Shown one piece after another: positions 43,658-53,047 of a DNA stretch of 64,000 nucleotides (positions within the stretch are counted from its first letter, which is position 1; each line of letters begins with the position of its first letter). The DNA is from Pseudomonas viridiflava (lineage in GTDB: Bacteria > Pseudomonadota > Gammaproteobacteria > Pseudomonadales > Pseudomonadaceae). The stretch lies in the NCBI RefSeq assembly GCF_900602065.1, contig NZ_UWFN01000263.1, positions 1 through 64,000 on the forward strand. The letters run 5' to 3'. Made by a program: the position numbers and the translations under genes. A model generated the notes under the pieces. That model did not search any database. It saw nothing but the letters and a program-made list of their open reading frames with translations, and had not been told where the DNA came from.

Positions 43658-45049
43658 TTAAAGCAGGTTCTTCATGCGGAAATACACGAAGCCAGCCGTC
43701 CCCAAGACAGCAAAGATGGCGATCAGGCTTTCGCGCTGCAGCAGGTGCCACGGCAGCCGTCCGGCTTTGCGTTTGATTGCCGCCAAAGCCCGCGCTCCAA
43801 GCGAAACCTTGCCGCCGGTCAGCGCTTCATCCGTGAAATAAAGCGTGCCTAATAACACCAACATCGGGGCCAGCGGTATTAGCGCCGTAGTACTGGCAGA
43901 CCATACCCAGGCCAGCGCCGCGGGAACCAGACTGGGAACAATGTGCCGGAGCAACAACAGACCGGCACCTTGTCGATACCAGCGATGCGGGATGAATTCG
44001 CGGCTGATGATTACATCCAGCTTCCCCAATGCCACGGCCACCATGGCCCAGACGTGATACATCTTCATGCCGATCCACATCACCACCGGCACAAACACTG
44101 GCAGAAAAATGATCGAGCCCAGTTGATCAGTCTTACTTGGCCCAAGCAGCGCCGAAGCTATGAGGACAGCAGAGAGCGCCAACCACAGGAAAATGTAGAT
44201 GCTTCGATAGCTGGAGGGTGGCAACCAGTCCCGCCAGTTCTCAAGCGGTTGCAGCCCCAGCCTGCGAGGTATATCCGGGTTCTGATATTCGATGTTCTGC
44301 GCGAGCTGAGCAAAGCGTTGCCAGTCAAGGCCGGTGAAATAGTCGGCCATGCCACGTCGGCGGTGATCACTCATGGGTTTGAGCAGCAACGCGGCAGCCT
44401 GTCCGTGGAGTTTGTCGGCGTCATACCTGGCCAGCTCGCTGCGTATGGTTTCTTCCATCGCCCGCGCTTCACACCTGTGGATCAGTCGGTCCCAGCGCCA
44501 GTAGTCGCACGGAATATTGCCTTGTGCTTCGTCCCAGCCCATCGACTGGCACACCGCTTCGAAGAAGGCCGGCGTCCATTCAGGAGCCGACTCAAGCCAA
44601 TCCAGTACGCGCTGCTCGAACTGCTGGCGGCGCTCGAAAGGCAATAGCCAGTCGCTCGCCAGCCAGATGCGCAGCGCATCCAGGACCTGCCGCTCTTTAC
44701 CCTCGTCCAGCCACTGCTGTATCTGCTCCAGAGAAGGGTCTGGCGGGCTGACGTCGTCGAGTACCTCAACACGCTCAAAAGGCATCACTAGCGCAGTGGC
44801 GTCAGCTTGCAGCGTCGACTGCACTGCCGCTTCTTCAATCGTTGCCACCGCAGGCTCATCGATAACCTCGTCATCGGCCTGCGCACGCCAGCGAGCTTCT
44901 GCCAGGGAGCTTTCATAGGCTTCACGCAGGCGCTGGAACGCTTCGGGATTTTCATCTGGACGATGGGTTTTGAGCAGCCGCGCATAGGCGCGCTTGATGC
45001 TGCGTTCGTCCGCATCCGGAGTCAGATCGAGCAATTGCCAGTGGCTCAT
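43658..45049 (-). CDS. J-domain membrane protein partner of HscC
   Basis: This 463-residue protein has an N-terminal J-like domain (HWQLLDLTPDADERSIKRAYARLLKTHRPDENPEAFQRLREAYE). The canonical HPD is replaced by RPD, as in the E. coli DjlB/DjlC co-chaperones of HscC. A long soluble middle part follows, with four hydrophobic segments near the C terminus (about residues 285-455: WLALSAVLIASALLG and others), so it is anchored in the inner membrane. It starts 6 bases after the hscC stop codon, so the two form an operon. The likely job is to stimulate the HscC ATPase and direct it to membrane-linked clients. Confidence 0.88.
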   Translation of the reverse strand: MSHWQLLDLTPDADERSIKRAYARLLKTHRPDENPEAFQRLREAYESSLAEARWRAQADDEVIDEPAVATIEEAAVQSTLQADATALVMPFERVEVLDDVSPPDPSLEQIQQWLDEGKERQVLDALRIWLASDWLLPFERRQQFEQRVLDWLESAPEWTPAFFEAVCQSMGWDEAQGNIPCDYWRWDRLIHRCEARAMEETIRSELARYDADKLHGQAAALLLKPMSDHRRRGMADYFTGLDWQRFAQLAQNIEYQNPDIPRRLGLQPLENWRDWLPPSSYRSIYIFLWLALSAVLIASALLGPSKTDQLGSIIFLPVFVPVVMWIGMKMYHVWAMVAVALGKLDVIISREFIPHRWYRQGAGLLLLRHIVPSLVPAALAWVWSASTTALIPLAPMLVLLGTLYFTDEALTGGKVSLGARALAAIKRKAGRLPWHLLQRESLIAIFAVLGTAGFVYFRMKNLL

Positions 45050-45055
45050 GACGGC

Positions 45056-46747
45056 TTAAACCTCTCGCTCGAAATGGACCAGCCGCTGGGTAATATCGCT
45101 ACGAGCTTCGCGTATCTGGCGTTCGTCCTGTGTGTCGAGCATTTGCTGGAAATGGTTCGCCAGGGCGGCAATGTGCAGACGACCGTCACCGAGGCTTTCC
45201 TGATACAAGCGATCCAGTCGGGCGAGCAGCAGGGTATTGACCTGCTGATCACGCGGATGCACTTTCAGCGCCTCAAGAGCCGTCAGACGCCGGGCGATTT
45301 CTTCAGGAGCCAATACGCCAGGGTTGTTCTCGATCACCAGCCGCAGGGTTTCGCCATTGATCGGCAGATGGACCTGCGCTTCGAGCAAGCCATTGTTGTC
45401 GTAGGTAAAACGTACGTCCAGGCTGACTTCACCGGCCTTGCGCGGCGGCACCGGAATTTCCAGCTCGCCAAGGAAAATATTGTTGCTCACCAAGCGGCTT
45501 TCGCCCTGGTAGATCAACAGATTGACCACTTTCTGATTATCACTGAGGGTGGACACCGAGCGGGAACGGCTGACCGGCACCACGGTATTGCGCTCGATGA
45601 TTGGGAGGTAGTGACCGCTTTGATAACCGGCACCGACCTGCACCGAAGTCTCGATCCCCAAGGTATAGGGGCATACATCGGTCAGCACCACCTCTTCCAG
45701 AGATTCATGGCGTGCTACCAGCGCAGCCTGAATCGCCGCGCCCTGCGCGACCACCTCGTCCGGGTTGAGCTGCATCGCCGGAATTCGTCCGAACAGTGCC
45801 GCGACCAGTTTGCGCACCAACGGCATACGCGTTGTGCCACCCACCAGCAATATTTCGTCGAGGTCCGCGACCTTGATTCGGGCATCGCGCAACGCGCGCT
45901 CGATCGGGGCGCGTAAACGATCCAGTAATGGACGGACAATCTCAGCGAGGTCGCTCTGCGTCAGCTCAAGGCTCCACTCGCGTGTCTGCTCACGCAGGGT
46001 AAAATGCGCAACCTGCGCCTGCCCCAACGAGTGACGAATCCGCTGTGCCTCGCGCCGCAACCGCTGGGCTATTGCCGGCAGGGTTGTGTCTGGCAGGTCA
46101 GAGGTGCCGATTTTGGCGATGAAGTGCTGCACGAGCAGATCATCGAAATCTTCGCCGCCGAGGAAGTTGTCCCCCGCACTGGCACGAACCTCCATGACAC
46201 CTTCGAACAGCTCAAGGATGGACACGTCAAAGGTGCCCCCGCCAAGGTCGAATACCAGAAAGGTCGCTTCATTTCGCTGTTGAAGACCATAAGCCAACGC
46301 TGCGGCGGTGGGTTCGTTGACCAGCTTTTCAATCTTCAGCCCCGCCAGTTCGCCAGCGATACGCGTGGCCTTGCGCTGAGCATCGCTGAAATACGCAGGC
46401 ACGCTGATGACTGCTTCGTGGACTGGCTCACCCAGAGCACGTTCTGCGTCAGCCTTGAGGCTGCGCAGCAACATTGCAGAAAGCTCTTCGGCGCGATAGG
46501 CGCGACCGCCGAGATGGGTTTCACGGGCGCTGCCCATGTAGCGTTTGAACAGCGACGCGGTCAGCTTGGGATGGGTATGCAAACGCTCACGGGCGATGTC
46601 ACCGACCACCAACTGACCATGGTCGTCGAGGCCAACCACGCTGGGGGTCAGGAAGTTGCCCAGGGCATTGGGAAGTATCCGGGCCTGCTCGCCATCCCAA
46701 GCGGCCACGAGGCTATTGGTGGTGCCCAGGTCGATACCAATGATCAC
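45056..46747 (-). CDS. hscC: Hsp70-family chaperone HscC
   Basis: This 563-residue Hsp70 is the HscC type: [129 protein letters not shown] and [16 protein letters not shown]. It lacks the long C-terminal lid of DnaK, as HscC proteins do. It folds or regulates special client proteins with the J protein encoded 6 bases downstream. AAGGAAG suits the GTG at 46747 (7 bases). A GTG at 46753 is also in frame. Confidence 0.94.
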   Translation of the reverse strand: MIIGIDLGTTNSLVAAWDGEQARILPNALGNFLTPSVVGLDDHGQLVVGDIARERLHTHPKLTASLFKRYMGSARETHLGGRAYRAEELSAMLLRSLKADAERALGEPVHEAVISVPAYFSDAQRKATRIAGELAGLKIEKLVNEPTAAALAYGLQQRNEATFLVFDLGGGTFDVSILELFEGVMEVRASAGDNFLGGEDFDDLLVQHFIAKIGTSDLPDTTLPAIAQRLRREAQRIRHSLGQAQVAHFTLREQTREWSLELTQSDLAEIVRPLLDRLRAPIERALRDARIKVADLDEILLVGGTTRMPLVRKLVAALFGRIPAMQLNPDEVVAQGAAIQAALVARHESLEEVVLTDVCPYTLGIETSVQVGAGYQSGHYLPIIERNTVVPVSRSRSVSTLSDNQKVVNLLIYQGESRLVSNNIFLGELEIPVPPRKAGEVSLDVRFTYDNNGLLEAQVHLPINGETLRLVIENNPGVLAPEEIARRLTALEALKVHPRDQQVNTLLLARLDRLYQESLGDGRLHIAALANHFQQMLDTQDERQIREARSDITQRLVHFEREV

Positions 46748-47038
46748 AGTCACTCTTCCTTAAATGACGCGACCTTCAAGCACAACGCTTTGGTCGCAAA
46801 TTCAGTCATTGCCGTTATCGCGACGGCGCATGTTTATGGCCGGTGTTATCGGCAGCGAGGGCGGTAGCTTTAGACTCACGAATGAAGCGTTCAGAGTATC
46901 GGGATCACCATGAGATCCCTAAAGCAGATCGTGATTGCACAAGACGTCGGCAAGGCAGGATGATCCAGACGCACATCTAAAAGAATGGCCTGATCTATCG
47001 CCCCGCCGACCGGGACAATCCTGCAATAAGGAGTACGG

Positions 47039-47590
47039 ATGCATCTTATTGATCGTTACCTGCCTGACTATCAGTTCAGTGAAACCCACTGGCTGGAAAC
47101 CGCAGCCAGCCCGGCCCGGCTGATGACTGAAGCCGTTAAGTACCGACCTGAAGATGACCGGTTCTTTCGTTACGCCATCCAGCTACGCGAGCTGCCCATG
47201 CGGTTATTCCAACGCTCGGCATCAAGCAGTAAAGCGAGTTTTGGCATGGACAACTTCACCCTGCTGCATCGCGATGGCGACACAGAAGTCGTCTACGGAC
47301 TGGCAGGAAAGTTCTGGCAGGCTGACTACGGCCAGGCCCATTTGGCTGATGGAGAAGCCTTTCAACACTTTGCTGAACCGGGCAGCGTCAAGCTCGCGAT
47401 CAGCTTTACTTGTCAGCGCCTGGAGTCAGGGCTAGCCCGGATGACGACACACACGCGGGTGCATTGCGTTGATCGTCAGGCGCTCAGACGTTTCACGCCT
47501 TATTGGTACGCGATACGGCCAGTGAGCGGCATGATTCGTCGCCGCATGCTTCAGGCAATTGCCCGGAGATCTTTAGAAAGTGGGCACTGA
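47039..47590 (+). CDS. Hypothetical protein, SRPBCC/DUF2867-like
   Basis: This 183-residue protein is well supported as a gene: AAGGAG lies 7 bases before the ATG, and it has an aligned protein-like pattern. Segments such as DDRFFRYAIQLRELPMRLF, FTLLHRDGDTEVVYGLAGKFWQADYG, and TTHTRVHCVDRQALRRFTPYWYAIRPVSGMIRRRML resemble uncharacterised actinobacterial and proteobacterial proteins with a possible hydrophobic-ligand (START/SRPBCC-like) fold. I cannot name a function. It is divergent from hscC. Confidence 0.75.
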   Translation: MHLIDRYLPDYQFSETHWLETAASPARLMTEAVKYRPEDDRFFRYAIQLRELPMRLFQRSASSSKASFGMDNFTLLHRDGDTEVVYGLAGKFWQADYGQAHLADGEAFQHFAEPGSVKLAISFTCQRLESGLARMTTHTRVHCVDRQALRRFTPYWYAIRPVSGMIRRRMLQAIARRSLESGH

Positions 47591-47848
47591 TTGAAAACTG
47601 TTCGCTGACGTCTCGGCCAAGGGAAGTTTCAAGACCGCCTCAAACCCATCCACCAGATTGGCGAACGACAACTCCCCCTGACTGCTGATGACAATGGCAT
47701 CGACGATGGCCAGACCGAGCCCGCTCCCCCCTGCATGTCCCTTGTGCCAGAAGCGTCGGGTGATGCCTTCAAGCTCGGTCGCAAAACTAAAGCGAAACGC
47801 CTGAAGACCTAGGAGGATATGACGTGAGGCGGTGATGACTCGACAGCC
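47573..47848 (-). pseudogene. Remnant of a sensor histidine kinase (3' end only)
   Basis: Reading the minus strand, an open frame from about 47848 down to a TAA at 47573 encodes the end of a histidine kinase ATPase domain. It reads FATELEGITRRFWHKG, then the G-box GGSGLGLAIVDAIV, and finishes in FEAVLKLPLAETS. The rest of the kinase (ATP N-box, dimerisation His, sensor) is missing. Upstream the frame is closed by TGA exactly where a REP core begins (47850). The gene therefore looks deleted, with its breakpoint near the REP. It overlaps the last 18 bases of the 47039-47590 gene on the other strand. Confidence 0.8.
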
Positions 47849-47849
47849 T

Positions 47850-47999
47850 CATCGCGAGCAAGCTCAGCTCTCACAGGTTTTGATGCGGGCCCGATACTGG
47901 CGCGTTGTAGTGGGACCGGCTTTAGCCGGGAAGACGGTATTCCGACAGGGAGACACCAAGTGTCTGTCCCGGCCTCTTCCCGGCTGAAGCCGGTCCTAC
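47850..47999. repeat. Two REP types: single core and an inverted pair
   Basis: ATCGCGAGCAAGCTCAGCTC at 47851 is a single REP core of the GTGGGAGC family. A second pair follows: TGGGACCGGCTTTAGCCGGG (from 47911) and its inverse CCCGGCTGAAGCCGGTCC (ending 47999), of a different family. The stretch between the kinase remnant and trmK holds no supported gene. Confidence 0.85.
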
Positions 48000-48044
48000 G
48001 ACGCGTATTCCCAGATAAAACCAATCGCCCGAATATTCAGCGCG

Positions 48045-48752
48045 TCATGCTCCAGTAGCAGCCAGCAATTCAGTAATCCACCGAACCTGCCGGGTGGCGT
48101 CTTCCAGCCTTTCCTCCGGCAGCGCCTGACGAGCGCGTTCGAAGTGCTTCAACGTCTTCTGCTTGTAACGCAACAACCGATGCCACTTGAGCAGGAATGC
48201 CGGACTGCGCTCCTGCATCTGTAACGGGCCAAAGTACAGTTCCTCAGCGGTGTAGATCACCGGCCCGAGGCGCTCGGCAACGATGATTTCATAATCGAAA
48301 CGGTTTTCCCGCAGGACCTCTTCATAGAGGATCCGGTAGTCATGCTCCATCAGCCATAGGCGCAACGGTTGCTCCCCGCCGTTGGGCTGCAGGATCAAGC
48401 GCTCCCGGCCACTCAAATGCGACTGACCGCTTTCGAGGATGTCGCGGATGGTTTCTCCGCCCATTCCACAGATGCTGATCGCTGTGACCTGGTCCTCTGG
48501 CTTGATTGCTGCCAGCCCATCGGCCAGACGCACGGTGATCTGCTGATCGAGATCGTTTTCGCGCACGGTGCGTTTGGCCGCACGAAACGGTGTATCAGCC
48601 ACTTCGCCCGCTATCGCCGCTGCAATCAATCCTCGGCGCAACAATGCCACCGGCAGGTAGCCGTGGTCCGAGCCGATATCGGCCAGCCGTGCACCGGCCG
48701 GTACCTGCGCCGCCACGCGCTCAAGGCGCATGGACAATGTGTGTTCGTTCAA
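48045..48752 (-). CDS. trmK: tRNA (adenine22-N1)-methyltransferase TrmK family
   Basis: This 235-residue SAM-dependent methyltransferase is of the TrmK (COG2384) family: RLADIGSDHGYLPVALLRRGLIAAAIAGEV (SAM motif I), ISICGMGGETIRDILESG (motif IV), RLILQPNGGEQPLRLWLMEHDYRI. TrmK methylates A22 in tRNA in Bacillus, but proteobacterial homologues are less studied. The first codon is TTG at 48752; an ATG eight codons later (48731) is the alternative. It is alone on the minus strand. Confidence 0.88.
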   Translation of the reverse strand: MNEHTLSMRLERVAAQVPAGARLADIGSDHGYLPVALLRRGLIAAAIAGEVADTPFRAAKRTVRENDLDQQITVRLADGLAAIKPEDQVTAISICGMGGETIRDILESGQSHLSGRERLILQPNGGEQPLRLWLMEHDYRILYEEVLRENRFDYEIIVAERLGPVIYTAEELYFGPLQMQERSPAFLLKWHRLLRYKQKTLKHFERARQALPEERLEDATRQVRWITELLAATGA

Positions 48753-49125
48753 CCGCCGCCCCTATTCACTGCACACCCAACACGCTTGGTCGGACAGGAG
48801 CGCGATTCTGGCGAGCAATGTTGTGCAGATCAACTTTAAAGCGAGCATGGCGCGGATTGTCGTGCACGTGGGCCTGATGCATTTTCTGTAGGAGCTGCCG
48901 AAGGCTGCGATCAGTTATCCCTGACACATCGCGATCGCAGCCTACGGCAGCTCCTACAGATCCAGCGTTTGATGGAGGACTCAAGTCCAGCCATGGTCTG
49001 GATGGACTCGTAACGTGGCGATCAGTCGACAGGTGATCCTGGCCTCCGTCATGCTTCAGCTCGTTCGTAGGCGTGGACACATGGAAAACCGCCGCGCACC
49101 TCTCAAAGCAGTAAGAGGCAGCCAC
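48753..49125. other. Intergenic stretch with one REPIN
   Basis: Besides the inverted REP pair at 48886-48959, I see no gene. A minus-strand frame (48766-49125) is open through this stretch, but it runs through the REP and has no recognisable protein pattern. Confidence 0.6.
48886..48959. repeat. Inverted REP pair (CTGCCGAAGGCTGCG family)
   Basis: CTGTAGGAGCTGCCGAAGGC (48886) and its near-inverse GCCTACGGCAGCTCCTACAG (ending 48959) form a REPIN, with one change in the right arm. It is the same family as the pair at 29166-29240 and the arm at 58177. Confidence 0.9.
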
Positions 49126-50073
49126 TCAAGTCCCGCTCTCCCGCAAATCGACATCCCCACCCTGCCCCCTCAACCCGGAAATATCCCGTTTGGGCGGTAC
49201 GCCAAACAGGCGGCTGTATTCGCGGCTGAACTGGGACGGGCTTTCGTAGCCGACCTTGAAGGCCGCACTGGAAACGTCCTTTTGTTCGTTGAGCATCAAA
49301 CGCCGCGCTTCATTCAATCGCAGCCACTTCTGATACTGCAAAGGGCTCATTGCCGTGAGCTGCCGGAAATGATGGTGAAAGGTGGCCGCACTCATTTGCA
49401 CACGGGCGGCCAGTTCGTCGACCCGCAGCGCGCTGGCGTAGTTCAGCTTCAACCAGTCGATGGCTTTGGCGATTCGATAACCCTGACCGTCCACAGCAGT
49501 GATTTGTCGCAGCCTGTTCGCCTGGTCGCTCATCAATAGCCGATAGTGGATTTCGCGCTTGATCAGCGGTGCAAGAACCGGAATGGCTTCGGGTTCCTCA
49601 AGCAACGCCAGCAGGCGTTCGAACGACGCTAACAATGCGTCGGTGACAGAGCCGATGCCGACGCCCGCCCCGACGGATCGATCACGAACCGGCGACAGAC
49701 CGCTCTGTGCAGCCAACTCAGCCAGCATGCGCACATCCAGCTTCAACGTCAGCCCGAGACACGGCTGTTCAGGGCTTGCCGCCAACACTTCAGAGTTGGC
49801 AGGCAAGTCCAGTGAGGTGATCAGAAAGCGGGTCGTGTCATAGGGATAGCCCTGGCCGCCTACCCACAACTGCTTTTCGCCACTGGCAACCAGAATGATG
49901 CTCGGCTCGACCATGCACACCACGGGCGACGACGGATGTTCGCGCCTGAAGAAACCAAGACCCTCGATGGGCATGCCGAAATCACCGGGGATGGAAACCC
50001 GCTCGCCAATGATCTGCGCCAGCCGTTCTTGTGCCGATGAATGTTGAACTGCAGTGCTTTGTTTGATCGCCAT
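49126..50073 (-). CDS. AraC-family regulator
   Basis: This 315-residue protein has an AraC N-terminal cupin-like domain (VVCMVEPSIILVASGEKQLWVGG) and a C-terminal double HTH (IDWLKLNYASALRVDELAARVQMSAATFHHHFRQLTAMSPLQYQKWLRL, then SAAFKVGYESPSQFSREYSRLFG). It resembles the AraC_N (PF06719) subgroup, often next to oxidoreductases and efflux pumps. It is divergent from an MFS efflux gene (50298), the probable target. The ATG at 50073 is preferred; the frame opens at 50094. Confidence 0.9.
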   Translation of the reverse strand: MAIKQSTAVQHSSAQERLAQIIGERVSIPGDFGMPIEGLGFFRREHPSSPVVCMVEPSIILVASGEKQLWVGGQGYPYDTTRFLITSLDLPANSEVLAASPEQPCLGLTLKLDVRMLAELAAQSGLSPVRDRSVGAGVGIGSVTDALLASFERLLALLEEPEAIPVLAPLIKREIHYRLLMSDQANRLRQITAVDGQGYRIAKAIDWLKLNYASALRVDELAARVQMSAATFHHHFRQLTAMSPLQYQKWLRLNEARRLMLNEQKDVSSAAFKVGYESPSQFSREYSRLFGVPPKRDISGLRGQGGDVDLRESGT

Positions 50074-50297
50074 GTTCGTCTCGCGCCTCTTCACTGAACT
50101 CTACCCCTCTGTCGTCCGGGCGTCCTGCTTAAAGAGCAAGACTCAGAGGATCAGGCAAGTAAGTCATTGGAATGCGCTACAGAGCGTCCGGCCATCCGGG
50201 GAAAATGGTTCATCAATGACAGGCCTATGGGCACGTCCCTTTCGCGGTTGCGATATCGATGCCGCGACGCTTCACGCTCTACAGGACACATCATTCA

Positions 50298-51509
50298 ATG
50301 ACCGATACATCTCACCTCTCCACTCAGAACGACCAGCACTCCTGGGGCGCAGTGCTCGCGATGTCACTCGCCGCCTTTGCACTGGTCGCTTCGGAATTCA
50401 TGCCGGTCAGTCTGCTGACGCCAATTGCAGCCGATTTGCACATTACTGAAGGACAAGCTGGTCAGGGCATCTCCGTCTCCGGGCTGTTTGCCCTGTTCAC
50501 CAGCCTGCTGATTCCAGCCGTGGCGGCACGGGTTGACCGAAAGCTGTTATTGCTATCGCTCACGCTGCTGATGATCGTCTCCGGCACCGTAGTGGCGTTC
50601 GCGCCAAACTACACGCTGTTCATGGCTGGACGGGCGCTGATCGGCGTCGCCATCGGTGGCTTCTGGTCCCTGTCAGCAGCAACGGCCATGCGCCTGGTGC
50701 CGGAAGATCAGGTGACGCGAGCGATGGCCATCGTCAATGGCGGCAACGCTCTGGCCACCGTCATAGCTGCGCCTCTCGGGAGTTTTCTCGGTGCCTTGAT
50801 AGGCTGGCGTGGGGCTTTTTTCTGCGTGGTTCCAGTTGCCCTGCTCGCCTCGGCATGGCTGCTGTTCAGCTTGCCGCCGATGAAGGCCACCGGCCGCGTG
50901 GGCAGCCGTAACGTCTTCCAGCTAATGAAAAATACGCCCGTCGCTCTGGGTATGGTGGCCGTCAGCGTGTTCTTCATGGGCCAGTTCATGCTGTTCACCT
51001 ACCTGCGCCCGTTTCTTGAGGCCGTCACGCATGTCAGCGTTTCCATGCTTTCACTGATGCTGCTTATTCTGGGTCTGGCCGGTTTGGCAGGTACATTCCT
51101 GATCGAAATATTCCTGAAAACCGGCCTGCATCGAACACTGATTGTCATTCCAGTGTTGATGGCTGTAATTGCACTGGCTCTGGTTTCGTTCGGCAGCTCA
51201 GCACTGACAACTGCGGTACTGCTCGGCCTCTGGGGACTGGTCGCAACTGCCGCCCCCGTTGGCTGGTGGACATGGCTGGCCAAAACACTGCCCGAAGATG
51301 CAGAAGCAGGCGGCGGACTGATGGTCGCTATCATCCAGTTGGCAATCGCATTGGGCGCTACCGTCGGCGGCTTTGTATTCGACTTCAGTGGCTACCGGGC
51401 AACCTTTGAATTAAGCGCGGCGTTGCTGGTGATTGCAGCCGTACTTGCGCTGCTGGCGGCGCGTGCGGCGTCTGGTCAATCGCTTGTGACGGCCAATACC
51501 GCGAGCTGA
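50298..51509 (+). CDS. MFS efflux transporter (DHA1, NepI/YdhP-like)
   Basis: This 403-residue membrane protein has about 12 helices, with the DHA1 motif ALVASEFMPVSLLTPIAADLHITEGQAGQGISVSGLFALFTSL. Other marks are IGGFWSLSAATAMRLVPEDQVTRAMAIVNGGNALATVIAAPLGSFLG (motif C region) and GWWTWLAKTLPEDAEAGGGL. It probably exports purine nucleosides, drugs or similar small molecules. It is paired divergently with an AraC regulator. ATG at 50298, with AGGA farther upstream than usual (about 12 bases). Confidence 0.9.
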   Translation: MTDTSHLSTQNDQHSWGAVLAMSLAAFALVASEFMPVSLLTPIAADLHITEGQAGQGISVSGLFALFTSLLIPAVAARVDRKLLLLSLTLLMIVSGTVVAFAPNYTLFMAGRALIGVAIGGFWSLSAATAMRLVPEDQVTRAMAIVNGGNALATVIAAPLGSFLGALIGWRGAFFCVVPVALLASAWLLFSLPPMKATGRVGSRNVFQLMKNTPVALGMVAVSVFFMGQFMLFTYLRPFLEAVTHVSVSMLSLMLLILGLAGLAGTFLIEIFLKTGLHRTLIVIPVLMAVIALALVSFGSSALTTAVLLGLWGLVATAAPVGWWTWLAKTLPEDAEAGGGLMVAIIQLAIALGATVGGFVFDFSGYRATFELSAALLVIAAVLALLAARAASGQSLVTANTAS

Positions 51510-51559
51510 CTCGCAAACTCAGTCGATCTTCCCGGCACGTCCCCGACACGGAGACATTC

Positions 51560-52048
51560 ATGATCAGGGCACATAGCTATTTACTGCATTTACGTCAGCG
51601 TGCTACGCGCCTGTTACTGGGTCTTCTGATGCTCGGCGCTGAGGCAACCCCGGTCTCAGCCATCGCGGATTCAACGACCCCACCCACACCCGCAGCTGGG
51701 CTACGCATAGGGATGACTGTTGGCGATCGCCCGTTCGTTGTCACCCTGGCTGACAACGAGACCGGCCGCGCACTGGCTGCCAGATTGCCGCTCACCCTGA
51801 ACATGCCGGACCTGAATGGCAACGAGAAACACGTCACCCTCGCACAAAAACTGCCCACCGCGCCGTACCGCCCGGGCGTAATCCATAACGGCGATCTCAT
51901 GCTGTACGGCTCGGACACTCTGGTGCTCTTCTACCTGACGTTTGACTCGCCCTACTCATACACTCGTATTGGCCGGGTTGAGGGGGCTGAGGATCTGGCT
52001 AAAGTGCTTGGTCGAAGCAATGTCAGGGTGGTGTTCTCGAGGCAATAA
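51560..52048 (+). CDS. Exported cyclophilin-like fold protein
   Basis: This 162-residue protein has an N-terminal export signal (LLLGLLMLGAEATPVSA). The mature part matches the cyclophilin-like domain family (PF18050 type): RIGMTVGDRPFVVTLADNETGRALAARLPLTLNMPDLNGNEKHVTL, YRPGVIHNGDLMLYGSDTLVLFYLTFDS, and RIGRVEGAEDLAKVLG. It lacks proven peptidyl-prolyl isomerase activity, and its role is unknown. It lies 50 bases after the MFS gene on the same strand and could be cotranscribed. GGAGACATTC precedes the ATG. Confidence 0.85.
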   Translation: MIRAHSYLLHLRQRATRLLLGLLMLGAEATPVSAIADSTTPPTPAAGLRIGMTVGDRPFVVTLADNETGRALAARLPLTLNMPDLNGNEKHVTLAQKLPTAPYRPGVIHNGDLMLYGSDTLVLFYLTFDSPYSYTRIGRVEGAEDLAKVLGRSNVRVVFSRQ

Positions 52049-52098
52049 GCATCACCGCTCGGCACTGCAAGCCGCCCTCTTCCTGTCATGGGCAAAGG

Positions 52099-52600
52099 CT
52101 ATCCAATATAAGAAAAGACAGCGTACTCAAACCCCTTGAATGAAAAACGGGCGACCTCCTTCATGCCCATTTTCAAATGCGCCCGCAATGAAGGCTCGTT
52201 GTCCTGACGTATGAAAAGAATGCCTTCACGCCCCGCCTCAAGGCGCCGGAGATCGGCAAACATCTTCTGCGCCAGCCCCTTGCCACGCTCTTGCTCACCG
52301 ACGCAAATCGGGCCATAGACATAGGCGTCAGGTGTGCCGTGATAGGCGGCGAACATGGCCTTCACTATCGGCAGATCAGCGTTCATCGCTCGTGTGGTGG
52401 TCATCAGAAAGCCGGTAATGTGCCCGTCACGGCGCGCAACGATCAGGGGCATTTTATTCATTCATCGCCTGCACTCGCGAGCGTGGCAGGCTGGCCGAAA
52501 GCGAACCACCCTGGGTGATCTGATTCGCAGCCTGAAGCTCCAGAATGCCGTCCAGATCAGACTCATCGGCCCTGCCTATAGAAGGTTCATGGGTTGTCAT
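52099..52600 (-). pseudogene. GNAT acetyltransferase split by a 4-bp duplication
   Basis: Two overlapping minus-strand frames together make one GNAT enzyme. The first part (52600 to about 52454) begins THEPSIGRADESDLDGILELQ and is an N-terminal GNAT start. The second (52461 to 52099) has the acetyl-CoA part: VGEQERGKGLAQKMFADLRR. They are out of phase at a tandem TTCA-TTCA (52457-52464, ATGA-ATGA on the coding strand). Removing one copy joins the frames as ...SRVQAMNKMPLIVARRDG.... So the gene carries a 4-bp duplication frameshift. Coupled re-initiation on the overlapping ATG is still possible. Confidence 0.72.
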
Positions 52601-52739
52601 TTGAGCTATTCCGCTATTCGTGTGCCGACGCCGGGACTGGCCGACGTGCCGTGAGCACACAGGTGACTGTCGCCACTAACGATAGCTGATGGCTGCGGTG
52701 ATCCAGCTGCTGTCGGCCGAACCAACGCCTGACACCTGA

Positions 52740-52784
52740 AGGGCGGTACATCCATGGTTAATGTACTGCCTGAAACACCGCCCT
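52740..52784. other. Alternative, mutually exclusive hairpins
   Basis: GGCGGTACA (52742-52750) can pair with TGTACTGCC (52762-52770, one G-T pair), or AGGGCGGT (52740-52747) can pair with ACCGCCCT (52777-52784). The two share bases and exclude each other. It lies in the gap between two acetyltransferase loci (52601-53047), which otherwise holds no gene I can support. Confidence 0.5.
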
Positions 52785-53047
52785 CCCGAATTCTCCCGTG
52801 CGCTGACCAGAAGCCAGCGAATCATCTGCGCGACACCCGGCTATTGGCTGGCACGCGGTAACGGCAACCAGCAGCCCCAGTCGTCGAGTGAGGGCTATGG
52901 TCGAGTTTCTTGCGGATCAATTGAAGGATGACTAGCTTCGATTTCCGTAAAATGGGCGCCCCGTCGGCAATTCCCCGACCATTGCCGATTGCAACCTGTA
53001 CTGGTATTTCTGGCAAGACGGAGCCTCTCTCAAAACGAGAACATCGA

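Noticed and set aside
48766-49125. 119-codon minus-strand frame upstream of trmK
   Set aside because: It reads straight through a REP pair and has no family-like pattern.
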